A stretch of DNA of 6,280 bases, taken from the NCBI GenBank assembly GCA_007119395.1, contig SKPS01000016.1, forward strand, positions 1-6,280. The letters run 5' to 3'. Within the stretch, counting starts at the first letter, position 1; every line of letters begins with the position of its first letter. The stretch comes from Lentimicrobiaceae bacterium. GTDB lineage: Bacteria > Bacteroidota > Bacteroidia > Bacteroidales > SKPS01. The translations under genes were made by a program, and so were the position numbers. Positions 1 through 5,086 of the stretch are shown here, one piece after another. The notes under the pieces are model-generated. The model saw only the letters and a list, made by a program, of their open reading frames with translations. It was not told where the DNA came from and ran no database searches.

Positions 1-165
1 CTGGGTAATGATCCGGGCCCTGGTATTGGTTACATCCGGAAACGCTTCAATGGGTGTGTTGATATAGGCTACAATGCCCCCTATGATCAACAGGGCAGTA
101 AGAAAAAATATAATAATGGAGTTCTTCAGCGAAAACGCCACAATACCCAACACAAATCTCTGCAT
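1..165 (-). CDS. RND heavy-metal-type efflux pump (CusA/CzcA family), N-terminal fragment
   Basis: Only the first 55 codons are present; the gene continues beyond the left edge. The start ATG is at 165, read leftward. The translation shows a short amphipathic start (MQRFVLGIVAFSL), a first membrane helix at about residues 17-35 (SIIIFFLTALLIIGGIVAY), and then the motif NTPIEAFPDVTN at about 37-48, followed by a beta-strand-like stretch ending RARIITQ. The pattern of first helix, then P-[IV]-[DE]-A-x-PD-[IVL]-[TS], is the family hallmark at the entry to the first periplasmic domain of CzcA/CusA proteins. Full-length members are about 1,000-1,050 residues and trimeric, exporting substrates by proton antiport. 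The gene starts 10 nt after the adaptor stop codon and is preceded by a strong ribosome binding site, so it is the third gene of the efflux operon. The family is secure. Metal versus organic substrate cannot be decided because the central transmembrane helices are outside the window. Confidence 0.9.
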   Translation of the reverse strand, partial: MQRFVLGIVAFSLKNSIIIFFLTALLIIGGIVAYINTPIEAFPDVTNTRARIITQ

Positions 166-178
166 AACAACCTCCTTA
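166..178 (-). promoter_or_regulatory. Strong ribosome binding site of the RND pump gene, overlapping the adaptor stop codon
   Basis: On the minus strand the adaptor stop TAA (178-176) runs directly into GGAGG, giving AAGGAGG at 177-171 followed by a 5-nt spacer and ATG at 165. This is a full-strength Shine-Dalgarno at ideal distance. Its overlap with the upstream stop codon suggests translational coupling between adaptor and pump. It also fixes the pump start. Confidence 0.85.
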
Positions 179-1324
179 GTGTGATGAACGGTTTTTCAGG
201 TCTTCATATACCAGCAGGTGGTTTTTGGTAACGATCTGCTCATGTGGTTCTACACCGCTGAGAAGAAACGTACGGTCGTCTCTTTTCAGCAGTAGTTCCA
301 CATGGCGCACCTCCATACTGCATTTGTCGTGATAGATCACCACAAAATTCTCGTTGTCGTCGAAGATCATTGCATGGGTGGGTATGGCTACTGCTTCTGT
401 ACCCTCATTTCGTATCACATCCACCTCAGCCAGCATACCGGGCTTTAGTCTGTAATCGGTGTTTTGCAGTACGATACGTGCTTTCAATACTTTTTCATGT
501 TGATCAAACACATGCGACAGAGCGGAGATGGTTCCCTGAAAGACTTCTCCGGGGTAGGAGAGGGTTCTTATTCCCACTTCCATTCCTCTTTGCACGCGGG
601 TTACGCTGCCTGCGTACACGTTGGCCAGCACCCACACTTCACTCAGGTCTGCCACGGTAAAGAGAGGTGCTTCTCCTGCTGCGATCTGCATACCGGGGGT
701 GATGCCTTTGGCCGTGATAAAGCCTGAGATCGGGGCTCTGATCTGAAATACTCCGGCAGTGCTGCCCGCACCATACAGGCTCATCACCGACTCCACGCGC
801 TCTAACTCAGCCTCTATCTGTTGAACCTCCCCTTCAGCTTCCAGCAAATCACGCTGTGAAGCCACTCGGTCTTCATACATCGAAGCAATCGATGCCAACT
901 GTCGCTTCGCTAGACGTAACTGTGCCCGCAACGAAACACCCTCTGCATGGAGCTGGCTCAACTCCGGACTCCTGATCTCGGCCAAAACAGCACCCTTCCG
1001 AACAGCATCACCCAACGAGAAATGGACCCGCTGGATCACACCATCAACAAGCGAAACAAAATGAACCACCTTGTCAGGATTGCTCTCTATCATACCTGTT
1101 AACGGAATCATTTCAGAAACCGGAAGCATCTCTGCATCAGTCACCTCAATCTTGTCATGATAGACAGCGGAAAAACAGTCATCCGCACCATCAGATCCAT
1201 CTGTGCCGCCACGATTGCATCCGGTCAGCAGAAACACAACCCCCAATGACCACAACCACAGCTGAATACTCTTTGAATAGGAAAACAACAACTTCATCAT
1301 AAAACCACTCGCTCTGTTTCGCAT
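176..1324 (-). CDS. Lipoprotein periplasmic adaptor (membrane fusion protein) of an RND efflux pump, CusB/CzcB type
   Basis: A 382-residue adaptor bridging the inner-membrane pump and the outer-membrane channel. A lipoprotein signal peptide is visible: hydrophobic core at about 20-34 and lipobox LLTG-C with Cys36 as the lipidation site, followed by a Gly/Asp-rich linker. The first half of the lipoyl-like barrel-sandwich domain is at about 86-120 (GDAVRKGAVLAEI), the alpha-hairpin coiled coil at about 121-184, and the second lipoyl half at about 192-226 (IRAPISGFITAKG). The beta-barrel is at about 227-305 and the membrane-proximal C-terminus at about 306-382. The first Met is chosen because GGAAGGAG lies 5 nt upstream; Met9 and Met10 have no such site. 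Cys50 and Cys335 each neighbour a YHDK tetrapeptide, and Met66, Met72 and Met78 are evenly spaced; see findings. The gene lies 16 nt downstream of the outer-membrane factor and 10 nt upstream of the pump, so operon membership is clear. The family is firm and the substrate unknown. Confidence 0.93.
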   Translation of the reverse strand: MRNRASGFMMKLLFSYSKSIQLWLWSLGVVFLLTGCNRGGTDGSDGADDCFSAVYHDKIEVTDAEMLPVSEMIPLTGMIESNPDKVVHFVSLVDGVIQRVHFSLGDAVRKGAVLAEIRSPELSQLHAEGVSLRAQLRLAKRQLASIASMYEDRVASQRDLLEAEGEVQQIEAELERVESVMSLYGAGSTAGVFQIRAPISGFITAKGITPGMQIAAGEAPLFTVADLSEVWVLANVYAGSVTRVQRGMEVGIRTLSYPGEVFQGTISALSHVFDQHEKVLKARIVLQNTDYRLKPGMLAEVDVIRNEGTEAVAIPTHAMIFDDNENFVVIYHDKCSMEVRHVELLLKRDDRTFLLSGVEPHEQIVTKNHLLVYEDLKNRSSH

Positions 1325-1329
1325 ATCTA

Positions 1330-1337
1330 CTCCTTCC
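1330..1337 (-). promoter_or_regulatory. Ribosome binding site deciding the adaptor start
   Basis: On the minus strand GGAAGGAG occupies 1337-1330, followed by the 5-nt spacer TAGAT and ATG at 1324. It fills half of the 16-nt gap between the outer-membrane-factor stop and the adaptor start. It favours the first Met over Met9/Met10, giving a signal peptide with a longer n-region than usual for a lipoprotein. Confidence 0.8.
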
Positions 1338-1340
1338 GGT

Positions 1341-2654
1341 TTACTGTAAATCTGTACCCATTACATATTGCAGCGCTTCGGTGCGCTCCTGCAACTCCTT
1401 GATCCCTTCATGGATAATGGTGATATTCTCTGTATAGGCATGCAAGAAGTCGATATACTCAAGCATGCTGATGTCTCTGCGAATCAACCCACCGGTATAA
1501 CTCTCCATCAGTTGGTGGAGGGTCTCTTCATAATCTGGTGCGATGCCTCTGAAAAACTGAAGGGCCAGCAACAGGTTTCTGTAGGCTTCCATCACCTCAT
1601 GATTCACTTCAGACCGTTTGTGTTGCAGCAGCACCTCTGATTGCCGGATGCCATGCCCTGCATGCAAAATATTGCCTCTGTTGCGGTCGAACACCGGCAG
1701 GTCAATGGCAATACCTGCTCCGATAAAATTGAGCATAAAGTTTCCGCCTCTGTCGTAACTCCCTTTCAGGGTGACATCCGGAATCCTGTGAGCCCTTGCC
1801 AGGTCGTACTGTCTGCGGTAGTACTCTTCGAACAGCGACTGCATTTTCAGGTCGGGTCTGTTCTGAGAAGCCACTTCCAGCAACATGGCTGCCTGGAGGT
1901 TTTCCAACCGTGTGGTGTCAGGGAGGAAGTCATCTGTGGTGAGCACTGGCACCACTCCCGGGGGGAGGTTCAGCAGTGATTGCAAAGCCCGTTGTGCTTC
2001 ATGGATACCCGTTGCAATATCGAATTGGGCACGGGAGAACTCCAGTGAAAGGGCCTGCAAACGCACCAGCTCACCCATGCCGAGGTGCCCTTCGCGATGC
2101 TGCCTTTCGAAGCTGCTGATCAAGCGGTTGATGTTGTCGCGCTGCTGGTTGTACAGCGTATGCTGCTGCTGCAGAAACTGCAAAGAAGTGAGTGTGTTCC
2201 GAAACTCCAGCTTCAGCTCACGCAACACCTCCTCAAACTCCTGCCGGGAGATCTCAGTGGCTACACGCTCCACCGCGATGCGCTTTCTACGCTTGCCGGC
2301 AGTATATATAAGCTGCTCCAATTCAACAGAGAGCTGACGGTTGCGGCCTACTTCACCCCAAAGGGGTGGTAACTCCTCCCCAAAATAACCCAACTGCGAT
2401 TGCGTCGCCCATAGGTTCACCTCGTCGATGTTCAACGTAGGATTGGGCCAGAAACGCTCCTGCAACAACAACGCCTCAGCTTTTTCAATGTTCAGCCGCT
2501 CAGCAATCAGCAAGAGATTCTCCTGTAGAAAACGTGCCTCCGACATGTTGCGGCTCAACAGCAACGTGTCACTGCCCTTCAGCCCCGAAACAGGCAACAT
2601 CAACCCCCATAAAAGAATATATACAATCACATAGTGTCTTCGCCTCTTCCTCAT
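1341..2654 (-). CDS. Outer-membrane factor (TolC/OEP family, CusC/CzcC type) of the RND efflux system
   Basis: A 437-residue outer-membrane channel subunit, expected to form a trimeric barrel and periplasmic tunnel docking on the adaptor. The N-terminus (MRKRRRH, then hydrophobic YVIVYILLWGLMLPVSG at 8-24) is an ordinary Sec signal peptide. There is no cysteine near it, so unlike E. coli CusC this protein is not predicted to be lipidated. Two tandem OEP repeats follow, at about 36-230 and 250-432, rich in long amphipathic helices. Typical signatures are NPTLN at 71-75, the segment VELEQLIYTAGKRRKRI at 110-126, NRPDL at 265-269, LPVFDRNRGNI at 319-329 (the repeat-2 strand turn), and the helix RRDISMLEYIDFLHAYTE at 392-409. 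Length is normal for the family. It is first in the efflux operon; no good Shine-Dalgarno precedes the ATG at 2654 (only GGTGG), which is usual for leading genes in Bacteroidota. It is the likely target of the phased boxes just upstream. Confidence 0.93.
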   Translation of the reverse strand: MRKRRRHYVIVYILLWGLMLPVSGLKGSDTLLLSRNMSEARFLQENLLLIAERLNIEKAEALLLQERFWPNPTLNIDEVNLWATQSQLGYFGEELPPLWGEVGRNRQLSVELEQLIYTAGKRRKRIAVERVATEISRQEFEEVLRELKLEFRNTLTSLQFLQQQHTLYNQQRDNINRLISSFERQHREGHLGMGELVRLQALSLEFSRAQFDIATGIHEAQRALQSLLNLPPGVVPVLTTDDFLPDTTRLENLQAAMLLEVASQNRPDLKMQSLFEEYYRRQYDLARAHRIPDVTLKGSYDRGGNFMLNFIGAGIAIDLPVFDRNRGNILHAGHGIRQSEVLLQHKRSEVNHEVMEAYRNLLLALQFFRGIAPDYEETLHQLMESYTGGLIRRDISMLEYIDFLHAYTENITIIHEGIKELQERTEALQYVMGTDLQ

Positions 2655-2680
2655 ACCATATCCACCATTGGTTTGATTTG

Positions 2681-2690
2681 CAAAAATGCA
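2681..2690 (-). promoter_or_regulatory. Candidate -7 element of the efflux operon promoter
   Basis: On the minus strand CATTTTTG (2688-2681) differs from the Bacteroidota -7 consensus TAnnTTTG only at its first base. It would place the transcript start near 2676 and give a leader of about 20 nt before the outer-membrane-factor ATG at 2654. No TTG or TTTG -33 element lies 19-21 nt upstream; that position is occupied by the CTTAAT boxes, suggesting activator dependence. The element lies in a perfect TGCA-AAAA-TGCA palindrome at 2679-2690. The promoter is inferred, not proven. Confidence 0.45.
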
Positions 2691-2698
2691 ACGATCAA

Positions 2699-2737
2699 CC
2701 TTAATATCACCTTAATAGAGATAAAAATTGCCTTAAC
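2699..2737 (-). promoter_or_regulatory. Phased CTTAA direct repeats: probable response-regulator binding site upstream of the efflux operon
   Basis: On the plus strand CTTAAT occurs at 2700-2705 and 2711-2716, separated by exactly 5 nt, and CTTAAC at 2732-2737. The hexamer CCTTAA is exact in all three copies (2699, 2710 and 2731), so the spacings are 11 and 21 bp, one and two helical turns. A hexamer-N5-hexamer direct repeat with 11-bp period is the classic binding geometry of OmpR/PhoB/PmrA-family winged-helix regulators, and CTTAA-N5-CTTAA is the known form of the PmrA box. The proximal pair ends 11 nt before the -7-like element, replacing the -33 region. The encoded OmpR-family regulator is the obvious candidate to bind here; that pairing is inference. 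Confidence 0.6.
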
Positions 2738-2779
2738 ACACGAACTGTTACAGGTGGTAATGGCTTCTTTCTGTGTGTT
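2735..2779. repeat. 7-bp inverted repeat with long loop after the kinase gene; weak terminator at best
   Basis: AACACAC at 2735-2741 is exactly complementary to GTGTGTT at 2773-2779, with 31 nt between. A small CTGT-T-ACAG palindrome (2745-2753) lies inside the loop. On the minus strand the element begins 7 nt after the kinase stop codon and is followed about 7 nt later by ATTTTTAT. The loop is too long and the stem too AT-mixed for a convincing intrinsic terminator, so read-through from the kinase gene into the efflux operon looks possible. Confidence 0.25.
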
Positions 2780-2785
2780 TTGAGA

Positions 2786-4174
2786 TTATGAGGATGAAAC
2801 TGCCTGGTGCATAAGGGGCAACCCAACCCTGAAAATATTGGTATTGTCACCTTCGGTGCTGTAGCTCACCTCTCCCTGATGCAGCGTGATCACCTTGTGA
2901 ATCAGTACTAAACCCAATCCAAAGCCACGCTTACCCTGGCTGTTCTCACCCCTGAAAAAATGCTGAAACAGAAACTGTTGCTCTTCAGGTGTGATGGTGG
3001 GGCCTTTGTTGATAAACGAAAGAATTACATGGTTGTGCTCCGAGGAGATGCGAATGATGCCGTTTTGCTCATTGCTGTACATCACCGCATTCAACATCAG
3101 ATTCATCAGTGCAGAGTGAAGCAGCCGCCGGTTTCCCGTAATCACCATCTTTTGCTCATCAGCCAAAAGCACCTCGTTGTAATCAATGGAGAATACAAAG
3201 TCAGGAAACAGCAACACCAGTTCCTCGGAAATATCAAACAACAGCTCATCAATGCGCAATGGTTCCATCCGGATGTTGTTGGCTGTTTCAGCGCGTGTGA
3301 TCTCAAGGAGCGCATTGATGATTTCACTCAGGTTGTGTGTGTCCTCTTTCTGTATACGGATCAGCCGTTGCAACGCCTGTCGGTCAGTCTCCCTCTCCAT
3401 CTTCTCAAAGTTGGATACCAGCACCGATATGGGCGTCTTGAGCTCGTGCGATATATGGTGTATTACATGTCTTTGAAACTGAAATGCCTTGTTCATCCGA
3501 TCCATAAGTTCGTTAAACCGGGATGCCAGCATGGCTATTTCGTCCCGCTCATCACCCACACCGATCGGTTCACGATCCCTCTCAAAATCATAATGGTGAA
3601 TCCTTTTGATAAGCCTGGAGATGGGTGCAGCAATCCTTCGGGAAAGATAGTAGGAGACGAGCACCACAATGGTGGAGATTATAAAAAAAGTAAGGATCAG
3701 TACGTTACGCAAATAGTTGAGAGTAGAATACCCCGATTCGTCGTACGCTTTGCTGATACCATAGTAACCTGCTCCCCGGTTAGTGGTATAGAACCCCAGC
3801 ACATCGTAGTTGTCCTCTTTGGTTTTGATATAACGGTTTCCCGGGTCCAACGGATCCAGAACACGCCCTGTATCAAGAATGATCAGGTCGTCGATACTGC
3901 TGTAAATAAGATCTTTAGACTCATCAAAGATCAACAGTTTCTCATCATAAAAATCGTGTATTGTGAGGTCATCCATGGCCTGCACAATCCGCTCATCCAT
4001 CTGCCTGATCTTGACCAACAGGTGAACAGTGGATTCAATTTTTTCAATCTGTCGCTCCTTAAAAGCCTCTTCACGGTAATCAACAAATTGTGAATAGATA
4101 AAATAGAGTGATAGTCCGGTGAGCAGTATCACGGTGGAGGAGAAATATACCAGTATCTGTTTTCTGATGCTCAT
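2786..4174 (-). CDS. Two-component sensor histidine kinase with extracytoplasmic sensor, HAMP and HisKA/HATPase_c domains
   Basis: A 462-residue inner-membrane kinase. The first membrane helix is at about 8-28, a periplasmic sensor of about 125 residues spans 29-153, the second helix is at about 156-177, and a HAMP linker covers about 178-232. The dimerization/phosphoacceptor domain has an H-box at 238-248 (IHHISHELKTP) with His243 as the phosphorylated residue. The ATPase domain shows an N-box with Asn358 and Asn362, an F-box around 402-408 (LFQHFFR) and a G2 box GFGLGL at 417-422. The G1 box reads NKGPTI (389-394) instead of D-x-G-x-G, so the canonical Asp is Asn. Length and order fit the family fully. 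The sensor domain is acidic, has no cysteine, and only two His and two Met, so no metal-binding motif is evident. The start overlaps the regulator stop by ATGA, so the two are translationally coupled. It is presumed to phosphorylate that regulator and so control the efflux operon downstream. Confidence 0.95.
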   Translation of the reverse strand: MSIRKQILVYFSSTVILLTGLSLYFIYSQFVDYREEAFKERQIEKIESTVHLLVKIRQMDERIVQAMDDLTIHDFYDEKLLIFDESKDLIYSSIDDLIILDTGRVLDPLDPGNRYIKTKEDNYDVLGFYTTNRGAGYYGISKAYDESGYSTLNYLRNVLILTFFIISTIVVLVSYYLSRRIAAPISRLIKRIHHYDFERDREPIGVGDERDEIAMLASRFNELMDRMNKAFQFQRHVIHHISHELKTPISVLVSNFEKMERETDRQALQRLIRIQKEDTHNLSEIINALLEITRAETANNIRMEPLRIDELLFDISEELVLLFPDFVFSIDYNEVLLADEQKMVITGNRRLLHSALMNLMLNAVMYSNEQNGIIRISSEHNHVILSFINKGPTITPEEQQFLFQHFFRGENSQGKRGFGLGLVLIHKVITLHQGEVSYSTEGDNTNIFRVGLPLMHQAVSSS

Positions 4175-4866
4175 GGTTCGGCGAAATAGTAACCGTATCC
4201 TATTTTTGTTTTGATGGATGTTTTTCCGAAGGGTTTATCCACCTTTTTTCTGAGGAAATTGATATACACTTCAATGGTATTGGTATTGGCATCAATGGCG
4301 GCGCCCCAGATCTCACGGATCAGCTCTTTTTTACTGAGGGGTGCGCCGTCGGCTTGTATCAGCCTTACCAAAATCTGGTATTCCCGGGGCGTCAGTTCAA
4401 TGTTTTGTCCCTGGCGGGTCACGGTTTTGTTCACTAGGTCGATGGTGAGGTCATCGATTGAGATTGTTGAAGGCTCATCATCCGATGCAATATTCCGGCT
4501 CCTCTTTGCCAGGGCATTGATCCGCAGGATCAGCTCCTGCATAAAAAAGGGCTTGGTAAGGTAGTCGTCGGCGCCACACTGAAACCCTTCCACTTTGTCG
4601 TCTAAATCATTGAATGCCGTAAGCATCAGAACCGGCGTTTTCGTGTTGTATGACCTGAATTCACGGCACACTTCAAAGCCGTTCTTTCCCGGCAGGTTGA
4701 TGTCCAGCACCACCAGGTCAAACGTCTCGGTTTTTAACAGCTGCGTTGCGGTGTTGCCATCGTCAGCCGATAAAATTGTCATCCCCTCCTGCATCAGTAC
4801 ATCTTTGATATTCCTGTGCAGAACAGGATCGTCTTCAACGAGCAACACCGTTAATGAGTTTGACAT
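4171..4866 (-). CDS. OmpR/PhoB-family response regulator, partner of the adjacent kinase
   Basis: A 231-residue cytoplasmic transcription regulator. The receiver domain is at about 5-118: acidic pocket Glu11-Asp12-Asp13, phosphoacceptor Asp55 (in VVLDINLPG), switch Thr83 and conserved Lys105 (in LTKPF). A short linker leads to a winged-helix DNA-binding domain at about 133-230, with LTPREYQIL at 158-166, recognition-helix region NTNTIEVYINFLRKKVD at 194-210 and the wing KTKIGYGYYF at 219-228. All phosphorylation residues are intact and length is typical. The ATG at 4866 has no Shine-Dalgarno but follows a reasonable promoter candidate with a short leader, as expected for Bacteroidota. Its last codon overlaps the kinase start by 4 nt. 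Proteins of this class bind hexameric direct repeats with 11-bp period, which matches the boxes before the efflux operon. CusR/CzcR-like is a fair description, but the inducer is unknown. Confidence 0.95.
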   Translation of the reverse strand: MSNSLTVLLVEDDPVLHRNIKDVLMQEGMTILSADDGNTATQLLKTETFDLVVLDINLPGKNGFEVCREFRSYNTKTPVLMLTAFNDLDDKVEGFQCGADDYLTKPFFMQELILRINALAKRSRNIASDDEPSTISIDDLTIDLVNKTVTRQGQNIELTPREYQILVRLIQADGAPLSKKELIREIWGAAIDANTNTIEVYINFLRKKVDKPFGKTSIKTKIGYGYYFAEP

Positions 4867-4885
4867 GAAGTGTGTGTTTTTTTCC

Positions 4886-4899
4886 GCGTAAAAATACGC
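4886..4899. repeat. Palindrome GCGTA-AAAA-TACGC covering the regulator -7 element
   Basis: GCGTA at 4886-4890 and TACGC at 4895-4899 form a perfect 5-bp inverted repeat around AAAA. It overlaps the predicted -7 element, so it could be an operator or could partly reflect the symmetry of the promoter core. A related but shorter palindrome with the same AAAA centre covers the -7-like element of the efflux operon (2679-2690). Confidence 0.4.
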
Positions 4900-4919
4900 A
4901 ATCCCCCTGATATGGTCAA
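4889..4919 (-). promoter_or_regulatory. Candidate Bacteroidota-type promoter of the response regulator-kinase operon
   Basis: On the minus strand TTG (4919-4917) is followed after exactly 20 nt by TATTTTTA (4896-4889), which matches TAnnTTTG at all but the last base. Spacing between the -33 and -7 elements in this phylum is about 19-21 nt, so both elements and spacing fit. The predicted start is near 4884, giving a leader of about 18 nt before the ATG at 4866. Confidence 0.5.
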
Positions 4920-4920
4920 C

Positions 4921-4930
4921 TCAGGCCTGA
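4921..4930. repeat. Perfect 10-bp palindrome TCAGGCCTGA beside the regulator promoter
   Basis: TCAGGCCTGA reads the same on both strands and sits directly upstream of the TTG -33 element of the regulator promoter. On the minus strand ATCAGG occurs at 4931-4926 and again at 4911-4906, exactly 20 bp apart, the second copy lying between -33 and -7. It may be an operator, but the sites are short and chance is not excluded. Confidence 0.3.
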
Positions 4931-4957
4931 TGATACATGAATCGTTGTGGCAGCCCT

Positions 4958-5009
4958 CATTGCAAGCCGGCACCTTTTCGGTTCATTGTGAAAAGCCGGC
5001 ACTTCGGTT
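4958..5009. repeat. Imperfect 26-bp tandem repeat (two units) in the divergent intergenic region
   Basis: Unit 1 (4958-4983) and unit 2 (4984-5009) abut directly and have equal length. Each begins CATTG, contains AAGCCGGCAC (4964-4973 and 4993-5002) and ends TTCGGTT. They differ by compensating small indels: unit 1 has a lone C before the core and CTT after it, unit 2 has TGAA before it and nothing after. Because GCCGGC is itself palindromic, the two units can also pair as an inverted repeat (4966-4971 plus 4975-4978 with 4991-5000). No similar unit was seen on either flank. The repeat lies upstream of both promoter candidates, so a regulatory role is possible but unproven. Confidence 0.65.
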
Positions 5010-5049
5010 TCTCTTGGGGCGAGATGTGCCACAGCACGGAATATTTGTG

Positions 5050-5057
5050 TAGGTTTG
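5050..5057 (+). promoter_or_regulatory. Candidate -7 element of the meaB promoter
   Basis: TAGGTTTG is an exact match to the Bacteroidota -7 consensus TAnnTTTG. It predicts a transcript start near 5062 and a leader of about 25 nt before the ATG at 5087. The -33 position (about 5025-5029) reads TGTGC, a poor match to TTTG, so the promoter may be weak or helped by a factor. A weak AAAGG (5071-5075) is the only ribosome-binding-like sequence, 11 nt before the start. Confidence 0.5.
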
Positions 5058-5086
5058 CACAGTGATAAGCAAAGGTTGATCAGGTT

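Noticed and set aside
2960..4093. Long plus-strand open frame (377 codons) opposite the kinase gene
   Set aside because: It is antisense to a complete histidine kinase with all signature boxes. Its translation has no recognisable domain and is unusually rich in His, Val and Gln, as expected of a shadow frame.
4958..5009. CRISPR-like array
   Set aside because: There are only two units, they abut without spacers and are imperfect, and no cas gene is present.
4870..5052. Plus-strand open frame of 60 codons in the divergent intergenic region
   Set aside because: It runs through the regulator promoter, the palindrome and the tandem repeat, and ends at the meaB -7 element. There is no start signal and no recognisable protein feature.
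4960..5086. Possible cobalamin riboswitch before meaB, given its link to B12 enzymes
   Set aside because: The GCCAC-like string near 5028 is isolated; I could not find the B12 box or the other conserved core segments. The best promoter element (5050-5057) lies downstream of it, leaving a leader of only about 25 nt.
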